Below, in pieces: positions 43,701-55,700 of a DNA stretch of 64,000 nt (its first letter is position 1; each line of letters opens with the position of its first letter). The position numbers and the translations under genes are program-made. The notes under the pieces were generated by a model. That model was given only the letters and a program-made list of their open reading frames with translations. It had not been told where the DNA came from and did no database searches. The DNA comes from Proteles cristata cristata (taxonomy: Eukaryota; Chordata; Mammalia; Carnivora; Hyaenidae): contig JAESUZ010000434.1 in NCBI GenBank assembly GCA_017311185.1, positions 62,001 to 126,000 on the forward strand, read 5' to 3'.

Positions 43701-46700
43701 TCTGCCACCCCAGCTGGTCTGGAATTAATTCTCACTTTTATGTGCTTGAACTGGATGCATCGGTGGCGATTCGGGCCCTTGAACTTGCAGTTCCGCAGTC
43801 CCTCACGCATCAGGACACTGGGCCTGCTCTGGCAATGAGGAAGTGGGGGCCAGCCGGGGACTGGCGTGGTGCTGTGTTTCATGGTTATTGTTAAAGCAGC
43901 TACTGGCTCTGGGGGCTTCCACTTGGTGACCTTGGCATTAGTTCATGGGTTTAAGCTTAAGCTCTTTTTTGCACTTGCCCTTGGTGCCTAGAGTGCCGTG
44001 AAGAGAATGGATCGCCTTTTGGGAACTCGTTGAAGACAGGAGGAGGTGGGAGTTCAGCGTAGATGTCCTTGATGCTTCTGTGCAGGTTTTGATTCCCAGT
44101 CCAGCTCAGTGCGGGATTCTGGAGCGCGTATCCAGGCACGGGAGCCACATGATAGAGGCACTGAGGACAGTGGAGGCTTAGCAGTGCTGCTTGGGAAGGG
44201 AAGGTTTTCCTCAGGGCCCACGGTGTGAGGGAAGGCCTGGATGCCAGGGCTGGAGGGGTATGGGAATGAGGGAGGTAGCCTGAGCCTCCTTGTCCCTGAG
44301 AGGCATGAGAAGAGAGCATAAACTCATTAGCAATGTAAGTAGGAAGCATTTTTCCTCTTTTTCCAAAGACATCCTATTTCTACCTGATTTTCCCACCCAA
44401 GTGTGCCACCTCTAGGTTTTCTAAGAGCCAGCTAAAGCAAGAGGGAAAGTCACCTGGGGGTCGGGGCTGAGGAGAAATCCCAGGGCTCCATGAATTTGTC
44501 ATTGCTTGCTTTTGGGACGCTGGCATTGGATCATGGTAGCTCAGATGAAAGCAGTAGAAGTGTCTTGGCGACGGGGTGGGGGTGGGGGGGTGCTGTGGTG
44601 TGCTCTCTTTGGTGGGATGACCTCTGATTGGCCAGGCGCTGCCTCTAGGCCATGGTCATGCTCATCCTGGCCAGCCTCTCCCAGGCTCCCCTGTCCAGGA
44701 ACGGAGCTTGCTGAGGATGCCTTTAAGAGGACCCTTGTTTGTTTTTATTTCAGTGCAATATATACTCTGACTGTTATCTGCCGCGGAGGGTATTGTTTAC
44801 ACAAAGCTCCTAATGAGAAGTGGGCAGGAAGAAGGGGGACCCGGAGAGGGGCGGGGGAAGGGGTGGGGGACTGCAGCTCTGGAGGAGGGAGACTGTTCTG
44901 GACCCGGCGACCTGCGTCTTTTCTGCTTTCTAAGGCTGAGAAAGTTCCTGAAAAAAAGAAAGCCAAGAAGACGAGAGAGGGTCTGGGCAGAGTAACACTC
45001 AGGATGTTGTTCGATGGGTTTATTTTTTAAATCCTGAATGTGCAGGGAGGAGCCCCAGCCCTTTCGAACCACATGAAATAAGCAAGGGAAGTGGTAGCTT
45101 TTGAAAGGGGGCTTTTTCGGAAGGGTTGTCTTATTGATAACATCTTGTCTGTCTCGGGCTGCTGGAGGAAATGACGACACCAAGCCGAGCATCTCCTTCC
45201 TCGGCCCCCAGCGCAGCCCCATCTGAGTTAGGTGGGCATTCTGTTCCCAAAGCCATTCCAGTCCTCGAAAGAAATGGGAGGGGGCGCGGGTAAAACACTT
45301 ATTAACTGCTCTCCCCACCCCCACCCCCAAGGTAATTTCAACCATTTAGATTACCAAGGCGCTGCTTGGGAGGAGGAGTAGGTTGTCTCTGAAGGGATCG
45401 AATGGTTTAACAAAACAGCAGAAAGAAAAAGACCAGGGGGCCTCCACATGAAAGAGCATTTGTTTTGAATTTTAGCTCTTAATTTACTAATTCCCAAGGC
45501 TTCAAAGTTTGAGCTCTTTCTTCTTTCCGTTCGGAGTTGGAACAGCTTATTAATAAATGTGCTGTGGGGGGAAATTGAAGAAACTTGAGTTTTGGGCTGG
45601 CGCCCAGTGGTTTGGGGGTGTCAGGGGAGGCGATGGGCACAGAGAAACCCAGGGCTACACCCTTTGCAGGGAGCGTGCCCCCGAAAAGATGCTATAGTGG
45701 CCCGGGTCCAAGACGAGGGTTTTGCTGATGGAGAGAGCCCAGACCTCCTCCTTCCCAAGTTGATCTTTCCATGGTTGGGGGGGAGGGGGTGGCTGGGTGT
45801 GTCCGCCTTGGAGGATGAGACTGGTGGGGGCTGGGGGGACGTAGCAGAGTGGGACAGGGCTGTGCAGGGGAAGGGGTCAGCAGAGGCTGGAGGGTGGGAG
45901 CCTGCTTCAGGAAGGGGGGGCGAGTGGGCATCAAGGTGCGGAGCGGCGAAGGCGCCCACAAGGATTTGTCCCCTCCTCCCCCCTGAAATAACCTCTCTGA
46001 GTGTCTCTTTCACAGGCCCTGTGTGCTGTTTTCCTTCCTGTCCTGCCCTGGCTGAGAGCGGGCTTAATGAATGGGGCTCAGTTTAGGGTGGGAGGAAGGT
46101 CGGGAGTGGGAGCCAGGACTTGATTCTCTTGGCAAGGGAAGAAGGGAAAGAAAAAACAGCCAAATGTGAAAATGTGGTGCCTCGGAGGTGGGGGTGGGGG
46201 TGTGCTCCAAGGCATTCCCTCCTGAACTGCAGGGGTGACTCCAAGGCTGGCCCTTCCCTCTCCTGCGAGGAAGGGGAGTGGGCGGGTGGGCGCCCTGGGA
46301 GCAGGCCCACTGGCTGCAGTTGGAACTTTAGCCTTGCAGCTCGGGTCTGGCCTGGGAGGCGACAGGCCCAGGCCTTCAGGCCTCGCAGAGAAACATACTC
46401 CACCCCTGCAAATTTCCTCAGTCTGGGAGAACGGCACATTTTTAGAAGGCTGTGACTCGGTTCCAGGAGATTGTACTTTCATTTCTGACAGCCGGCTCTC
46501 TGAGACAGATGGATTGCTTGGTGCATGGTTTTGTGTGTGCGCGTGTGCGCACGCGTGTGCTGCAGACGCACGGAGAGACGGTCCCGTGCGCAGACACACG
46601 AGCAGGCTGTGGGATGGGCCCGGGGGTAGGCGGACGGCAGGGTGTGTATGCTCTTTGGGGGTGGGGGCGTGTTGGTGGATCTGGCAGCCCTGAGTTAAGC

Positions 46701-49700
46701 TCTGCAGATAGTGCCTCTTGAAAGACATACGGCTCCAGAATAGGCCTGCACTGCTGGCACGTCTTCGCTCAGGAAGACCCACCTTGGAGAGCTCAGCTGT
46801 CGAGGGGAAACTTCTAGGTTCGGCGCGGTGGTGGTAGAAGTGGGAAGGATTTGCTCCCAGAGCTTTCGCTGGCTCGCTGGTAATCAAAAGCATGTGCTAG
46901 AAGCTGCCATCTTTGAAGCCTCCGGCCGGAGTCCTCGGTGGGGCTCTTTCCTTTAGCTCATCTGCTGGCCTGGTTTGGGCGGGAGGACGGGAAGAACACC
47001 ATCTCGCCTGCACATTCTGGGTTGTTCGGCTGAAGACCCACTCTTCATCCTCCTCCTGTGTATATTAACGTCTGGAGTTGGCCAGGCTGCCGCCAGAAGT
47101 GCCTCCTTGGGCTGAGACACGGATTGGAGACCAACAAAACTTTGTACTTATTTAAACTTCAAGCGAAACGCCACCATGGATTTCAAGGAAGGAGGTGGGA
47201 AGCAGTGGTGACCTAGGTGCTGCTGTGTCTCGGGGGGCTGGGCGGGGAGTTGAGGGGACCCCAGCTCTTCCCTTTGCAGAGACATACTTATTGGGAGACA
47301 CCGTCCCACCAGCCTAAGGGAGGCCGACTCCTTTGCAGACTTTCCTTTGTTTAGCTTCTGGTTGCCACTTCTGGGTGATGGGAGTGCCCTTAGGTCAGCG
47401 GCCACTCCTGGAACGTGTCTCTTCCTTCTCTTTGGTCCCTGCTGGCGTCTAGGATTGCCTCAGAGACACGACTCTTCAAAATTACCTATGTAATCTGAAA
47501 GTGCGGTTCTGGCTCAGTCCAAGTAGTCAGTTTAGGCTCAAACCAAGTAGCTTCGGAGAGATTGCAGCATCTTGCCAATCAGGCCCATGTGAACGGTTCC
47601 TTCTTGACTGCCGTGGAGTGGTGATGGGACCCTGGGAATTTGTGACCCGGGTGCCTGTTGCTGTGTTTTTGTGTCTCCTTCCTCTGCCTGGGAACAAGCA
47701 GCTGGTGGTTTTGCTGACATCTCTGATGCCAGGGGTGGGGGTGGGGGTGGGTTGAGCTCCTCCAAGTGGCCAAGAGCACATGGGCTTTGGGACAGTCAGA
47801 GGGACCAGCACATGGGACCACGAGTGAGCTCCTTGCCTACCCACTCCCTTACACCCCAACTCCAGACAGTCTGGCTCTCTAGGGACTCAGCCCATATCTC
47901 CCTAAATGCCAGTGTAAGGACTTGGGCCTCTGTCGGCTCACCTGGTGCACCCCCACCCCCCAGGGAAGACCGGTCCTGGACAGCAGCTCAGGCTGTTGCA
48001 ATTCTCCAGGTGATGCTCCCGGCCCTGGATCATCAGGGCTCCCTGATGAAACCCCCTTGGTACTGGAAAGAATGAGGAGGTCAGGCAGGGGTTAAATGCA
48101 GGGAGGCCCCATTTAAAGGCTCTGGAGCAAATCTGGGCCGCTTTCCTGGCCCTACTGAACAGGCTTCTGCCTCGTGCATCCTGTCACTGAGGCAGAACAG
48201 GGACTCCTAGCAAAGGGGCAGGGGCCCAGGTAAGGGCCAGGTTCTGTCCAGAGTCGCTTCTGGCTACATACAGTCTAGCACATTAAATCTCACCGCTCGC
48301 CCTGGACCTTCCCCGTAGCAGAGCCTGGCTGTATAGCCTGGTGGACTTCGAGACTTAGAGGACCTCTGTGGCAAAAGCTCCGAGCCAGGAGGGCAGTGGA
48401 CAAGGAAGAAATGCCAAAGTCATGCTCAAGTGTGAGGTTCCTTGCTTCTTTATTGTTGCTGTTGCTACACCAAAACCTTGCTCCTGTCTTGCTGCAGTGG
48501 TGACTTCCGAGCAGGTGGGGGCAAACCTGGTGAGAGAAAACAAGGCACAGGGTGGGAGTCCCGGACGTGCCCCCAACGTTAAGAGCCCCTGGTATCTTCT
48601 GAAGTATGGCCTGTGGGTGGGGACCCGCATTGGTATGTTTTGAAGCTCCCCGGGTGATTGCAGTGTGGTGACAAGTTGAGGAACCCGTCGTGGAAGGGGA
48701 AGAAGGGTCTGCATCCCTGTGCGGAGTATCCGGTGGCTTCTCTTGGTGGCCGGGCTGGGAGCCTGTCTCTCTGACTCTTACTACCTGAAGAAGCAGGCGC
48801 ATCTCTGTGTTGATTTCTTTTTGTTCTTTTTTTTTTTTGACCTCCCCTTTTCCATGCAGGCTGCAGAAATGAGAGGTAGGAAAGCTCCCTGTGGTTCTTT
48901 CCAAGCCTGATCTTTCTGCAGGGGAAGTGAGTGCACATCTTCTCTCTCTGCCCCAGGTGCTATTTCCCCCTGGTCTACACAGCCTGGTTCCCTGCAGCCT
49001 AGCCTGCCCGGGGATTGGAGACCAAGCACGGTTCAGGGACTGTTCTTCAAAGCCTGGGGGCTCCCTGACCCCTTGCCCCCTCCCCAGTGATCCAGATCCC
49101 TCCCCTGGCTCTAGTGCCAGGGCCCCCTGGTCCGTGCGACATCCTCACCGAGGTTATAGGGCTGCAGAGATCGGCGGGTGACTTGCCCGGGAGCCCTCCC
49201 TTTGCAGGAGCCTCATGAAAGGATCCTGTACGGCACGGCCACTGGGAGGTCACCGCTGGTCCTACCATCTTTCTCGCTCAGTATTGAATGGCTAGCCCAG
49301 AGGCTGGCTGTGTGCCTACTGTCACAGAGAGGCTTCCTCTCTGGGCTATTTTCAGCGGGAAGATATTATTAACTGCTGAGGCACAGTTCTCAATTTAGTG
49401 GCTAACACACCAAGAAAGCAACATTCACTTTGTCAGCAGCGGCTCTACGCAAACACGCCGGGCTGCTTCCAGCCCTTTCCACGTCTCCCTGTGGGGTGTC
49501 CTTGGGGATCTGGGGCAGGGAAGCTAAGATCCGAGGTGCTGTCTGCCACAGGGATCAAGCCTTTTTAATTAGGCCAGCCCTTTAAAGGTGTAGGACGTGG
49601 TCGCATTTCTCTTCTAAGGTGGGGAGATTTTGTGTTGGGAATGGGGACACTGGATGGAAAACGGAACTTTCTGTGGCGCTGAGGACGGTTATTTAAAACA

Positions 49701-52700
49701 GTGATAACTTTCACCTTGTAAGTGAACAGGAAATACTGGGGATAAGACAGGAAATTGCATCTTTCCTTCTGTAAGAACTCCAGAAAAAAAAGTTGTTCAT
49801 GAAAGGTAGTGGCTAAGACGAAGCCAGCCTGGTTTTTTTTTTTTTTTTTTGGTTTTCTTTTGGGGGGGGGGTTCTCCCCTCTTCCTTTCCACTCCCACGA
49901 GAACTTTTAGGCCATTTTCTTTAAGAAAGAGGCTGTTTGAGAACTTTATGTTATTTTTATTATTTAAAAAAATATTTTACCAGAAGGGTCACCTTCAGTT
50001 GAAATGTTAACTGCAGCCTTATTTCCTGGTTTCACTAAAGAATCTTTCATGATTTTTTCAGCTTCCTTCCCCAAATGGTGAGGCCAAGCAGCTCTTGGCT
50101 GGAAGTGAATTTTGGTTTGGCTGCTCGAGGTCCTCGACGCCGAGCCCCACCCAGGGTCATTAGCTCAGTTTCAGCTTGCAAAAGAAAAAAAAAAACCTCT
50201 TTCTGGTAGGGGGTAGGTAAGAATTCACATTCACACAGGCAGCTTTCCGCCCAGCGTTGCCTTCCCCTAACGCTGCGCGGGGGAGTCGGGAGGGGGGGTT
50301 CTGAGTCCCCCCGTGGACGATGTCATTGTTCTGATGACATGGGCCTGTGCTGCTAAGGGGCCCTCTTTAGGACGGAGCTCAGAAAGAGATTTTTGTGTGC
50401 TGTGCTTGCTCCCGCTCACTCCTGCCCCTCCCCCCCAGCTTTTTTCCCTTAGCGTGCATTGTTTTGTTTTCATAACACAACAAGAGCCCTGGGGTGTGTA
50501 AGAGCATTGTTGAACACTCGGTGAGGGTAACTTGTCCAAACAGAGCAGGACGCCAAGGCAGAATGCTGTGGGCAGGTGGTGTGCCCACAGAGGTTGCCTG
50601 GCCGGCGCCTGGCTTGGAAACCCCTTCGGATCTGCCGCAGCTGGCTGGGAAGTAGGCGAGGACAGGGGCTTCTCCCTTCCCGCCTCCACCTGCAGCTGGG
50701 ACAGGGCCTGGGCCTTTGTGGCTGACCCCTGCCTCGAAGGCATGCCCGCTCCCTGCTAGGTTCCCTTGTACCTCCCTCTGGCAGGTGTAAAGCTGGGTGG
50801 GCCACCTGCTTTGGGAGAAGCCAGCCTGTCTCTGGTTCACTTATTTGGTGATTATTTATTGAGCACCTACTATGTGCCGGGCTCTGCAGTTTAGGGGCCG
50901 CTGCTAGAAGGAAGAGCAGCGTGCATTTATTAAGCACCATGTTGGAGGTGCTTTTGGGGTCAGGGAGGTGGAGGGCTCTTGAACGGGATTTGGCTCTGTC
51001 TGGAGTACAGACAGAGGGCAGTTTCTACAGGACAGAAAGGAGCCAGGGCCCTTGGGCTCGGAGCTGGGGCTGTCGGTGTTCTAAGACTTGGTCGAGGTGC
51101 AGGGATGGGTCCCTGGGGTGATTGTCTGAGCACGGCGGGCTGGCAAGGGCTTTCCTGTCCTCGGCTTCTGCCTCTGCTTTGGTTGTGTGGTCGTTGACAG
51201 TTGAGATAAAACAAAACTTGTGGGTAAACAGAGGTCTGTCTCCTTGCCCCATAAGATAACAAGCAGTAACCTTAAGAAGTACAGTCACAATCCAGACCCT
51301 GGTAGGGTACCTGGGAGCGCCGTGTGCAGCAGAAGTGAGCAGACTTGCACTGGCTCAGCCCTGGGTGGGGTAGGGAGGGGTCGGCACCAGACAGATGTCT
51401 GGAGAGATAGAATTTAATGTCTTGAGAGCCACAGGGCAGATAGGCCTGGAGCTTGACTTTCCTTTTAGGACTCCTGGGGGCTTTTGGAGATGCAACTCTG
51501 CTCTTTAATTTTCAATCTGATGGTCAAGCCCATTTCTGAGATGCCAGCGCCATGTAGGAGGGCCCTGGCCCACCGCGATGGTTTTGTACGAGGTGGTCGA
51601 ATATGCAGTGACCAAAGTGCTTTCATTTCCACGCTCATCCTGTCCCTGCCTGTTCCCCCCAGGCCGACCGATGGCTCTGTTCGCGGAGGCCACTCTTTTC
51701 ATTTATCTACTCGCTGTGCTGCGGAACCCCAGTGGCCAGAAAAAAAAAAAAAAATTCAGAGCTGGTTTGGCTTGGGATTTGATCAGGGCAGAAAGGAAAG
51801 AACTGATCTCGACCCCAGTTTCGTCTTGTCAAGTTGGGAGCTTCTGTCTGAAGACAGTTAACTGGTCGGGGACTGGTCGTGGCCTTCGGGTTTGTTCATT
51901 TGAGAGTTGCATTTTTACTTTTAACTTGGGATGGAACAGATAGACCCGGGCTGTGCTCCCTGTGGACTCACCTTTCTGCATTTGCCACTCTGAGGTTCAG
52001 TAATTTGTCCCCATCACCCTCTCCCGGCTTCCACTCCTTCTGGGCCCCTAAGGAAGCTGGGAGTGTCTCCTTCCGGTAGGCTGAGCGAACTTCTGAGGCC
52101 ACCAAAGGGTCTTGAAGAGCTGCTTAGCCCAGAAAGTGCTCGGGGACCTTGCCCGCCCCAGGGCAGCCTCTTAGCCAGCACGGCCTCTCCCCCTCATTAA
52201 TGAGTAACCCGGAGGGAGAAGAGCTAGTTGAGTTCTTCCTGTGAGGTGGGTGCGCTGGACAGCCCTTAAAAATAGGCCCCATCTCCAGCTTGGTGGGGGT
52301 CACAATTAAAACCCCGCTGAGAGGTTGTTTCCTGGGGGAGAGGCCTGGGGTGAGGAGCATGCAAAGATTCAGAAGTGACACCCCCCCCGCGAGTCCTGGG
52401 AGGGGGGCTGGAGGATGACAGTGGGAGGTCGAGCCCCAACCAGGTGTCTGTCCCTTGAGGCTGGCCTGCTTTCGTGGTTGAAAGTGGGGATTTCGTGGTT
52501 GAAAGTGGGGATTTCGGCCTCAGCTGGCCGCAGGGCCGTGCCTGTCCTGGGCCTCCATTTGTGTCCTCATCGGCAAAATAAGAGCTTGGACCTGGTCTCT
52601 CCCAGTCCCCAGGCCAGAATCTTGCAAGACAGCCTGTGATCTGTGTGGTCTCTGGTTCTTGGATTTGAGGGTTTGTGGGAATGAGACCCCCTCCCTGTCG

Positions 52701-55700
52701 CCTTGGTGATGGGTAGCTAATGGCCGCTTGCACGCTGAATAAAAAGATACAGTTCTTCACATTTCTTGGCTTGCTAACCTCCCAAGAAGGAGTGAAAGTT
52801 GAGGAATCTTTCCCCATAAAAATGCATATGCATAGCTGCATTTGCATACATTTCCAGGGGGCCTTTATCCTTGTGATGGGCGGAAGCCCACCCGTGAAAC
52901 CCGTGAATCCCCTGTACTTACGGCAGGGCAGGCAGGTTAATGCGGGTTAATGCGCAGCACTGAAAGCATTAGAAGAGGTAGGACCTTCTTTTCTTTTTTC
53001 CTTTTTCCCTTCCTGTCAGGTCCTTCCCCTCCACTTCCCTCTTTTTGGGCAAGATATACCCAACATTTACCATCCTGATAAGTTGTTTTTAGTTTATTTT
53101 GAGAGAGACCGTGAACAGGGGAGGGGAAGAGAGAGAGAGAGAATCTTAAGTAGGCTGTCATTGCAGAGCCCTCAGTCAGGCTCCGAGCTCCTGAAACTGA
53201 GAACGTGACCTGAGCTGAAATCAAGAGTCGGAGGACACTTAACCGACGGAGCCATCCAGGAGCTCCATCCGTCCTGACCATTTCTAAGTGCACAGCTCAG
53301 TGGTATTAAGTCCACTTAATGTGGTATTAAGTCCATGCCCATGCACCCATCATCCATCTCCAGAACCTTTTCACTTGCCCAAACTGAAACTCTGTCCCCA
53401 CTAAACACTAACCCCCCAGCCCGCCTCTCCCCGACCCCTGGCAACCACCATTCTGCTTTCAGTCTGTGTGAACTTGACTCCTTTAGGTACCACGTATGAG
53501 TGGAATCAAACCATAGTTGACCTTTGGCATCTGGCTTATTTCACTCAGCATAGTGTCTTCAGGGTTCATCTGTGTTGTAACCTGTGTCAGAATTGCCTTT
53601 CTTTTTTAGTGTGTGTGTATCCACATCTCTGTTCACTCATTAGTGGACACACTTGGGTTGCTTCCTCCTTTTGGCTGTTGTGAATAACGCTGCTATGAAC
53701 ATGGCTGTGTGAATAATCTCTTCAAGACTCTTCTGGATATATACCCAGAAGTGGAATTTCTGGGTCATGCGGTGACTCCATGTTTAGTTTTTGAGGCATC
53801 ATCATAGGGCAGGGCCATCTTGACTTGTGTATCTATATGGATCGATGGTGTGGGGCCGGCAAGTCAGACTGCCTGTCGCACTCCTGGATGTAGTTGAGTG
53901 GGTTTGTGGGTGAGCCCTAGTGCAGGGGGAGTGAGAGAAGAGCCGGGTGGGGGGGCTGTCTTTGCGTGGGTAGGGGGTGGGACAGCCTGGCTCTCTTCAA
54001 AGTAATACAAGCCACATTGGAACCCAAAAGAATGTCCGGTCCGGAGTCCTCTGAAATGTGGGACACACAGCACAGAGCAGCCTGAGATGTATGGTGGGCT
54101 TCAGGGGGCCTTGCCATGGCCCTCCAGGCTGGGGGAGGCTTCATCCTCTTTCATGGGAGGGCCTGGGGCAGGCCCCAGGCTTAGGAGGCCCTGGTGCTTT
54201 GGGGGTGAAAGGGCCGAGATGGCTGAACAGTGAGTGTGTCAAAGCCAGAGAGATTAGATTACAGAGGCAGACAGAAGTAATGATTAACTTTTCCAGTCTG
54301 CACACTGTCTCCAGTCTGCCTACTGTTGTTTTTCCCTGTGAGCACAGTGCGGGCCTGGCCTGGCCCTGGTGTTGGGTTGTAAAGAAAGAGAAGGAATGAC
54401 GGCTCTCGCGAGCTGGGGGTGGGGTGGAGTGGGGGGGCCGGGAGCTGGCCGGAGAAGGGAGTCTTTTCCATCAGGTCCCGCGTTGGAATGTATTGGCCGG
54501 AATGCAGTAAATGTTCAAAATGCCATCCCATCCAACAGTTTTCATAATTGTTATGGAACAAGGGGAGCTGGGGGAGGGGAGGGATGAAAAGGACTTTTGT
54601 TTCTCCCTGTGTTTTTCCACGTCTTCGATGGTTTTCCTACCCTCTAGAAAAGCTGGACCTGTGTGGGGGGATGGGAGGGGCAGGGCAGGGCAGGGCCTGC
54701 GACTGGGTCCTGGAACGTGGTAGCGCCTTTCGGGGCCCGGGAGGTCAGTGAGCCACGGGGCTGTATTAAAGTGGGGCCCACAGCAAAAGCAGCTCACTGC
54801 AGAGCCCCCAGACCTGCAGCCTGACCAGGCCAGAGCTCTTCTGTAACCTCTGGGGGTGTGTCTTTTAAAACAATTGACATACACATCCGTTTTTATCAAG
54901 ATTCTCCCTGAGCTTTAGCATATAACCCTCCTACTTAGACGGGGTCAACATAAAGAAGAAAATGAGGGACTTTTTGGTGGTTTAGGAGAAGATCCTTTAG
55001 TTGGATGCATGTACGCATTCCCACTTGGGAACCCACATGTGGAATCTGGGCGGGGGGGGTGGGGGTTGGGGGCATAGCTCTGGACTCTGTCCAGGAGGGA
55101 GGCGGGTGGGTCAGCTTAGAGATTTGACTTGGACATCTTGGGTCTTCCTGGGAGTGGCCAGGGTCATACCCTGAGGATAGGACAGGCTGGTGAGTAGATA
55201 ATGCCATGCAGGTCTGGGGGTGGGGGGAGACGATGTATGCATGCAGGTGTGGGAACCCCCTTTCCAAAAAGAGTCGCTGAGCTTTTATAGGGGGGCAGTG
55301 GTGGGAATTTTGTGGTACGTGATGAAGGGGAAGGAAGAGTCTTGAAGTTCAGACTCAAGAAATGATGAGGCTGGGTGCATACTAACCGCCAGAGAGGCCC
55401 ATTTACTGTAAATATTATGAATGGAGTTGGCCAGGCTGGGCGTCCCCACCCTTCCTCTGAGTCCTCTCGGAGCCGGGCAGAGCTGGTCTCCTCAGAAGCC
55501 AGGCAGCCGGGTACACGCTATAATTTGCATGGCTGAAGGCTGGAGCACAGGAAGCCGGGTCAGCCCGGCTGGCGAGACAGACGAGAGCTTTTGATTTGTG
55601 TGGCTTCCCCCCTGCCCGCCACTACCCTCAGTTATATTCTCTGCTGGCCAAATACTTCCCTTAGGATGGACCCCCGGGCTGGGGGCTTTAGACTTGAACG

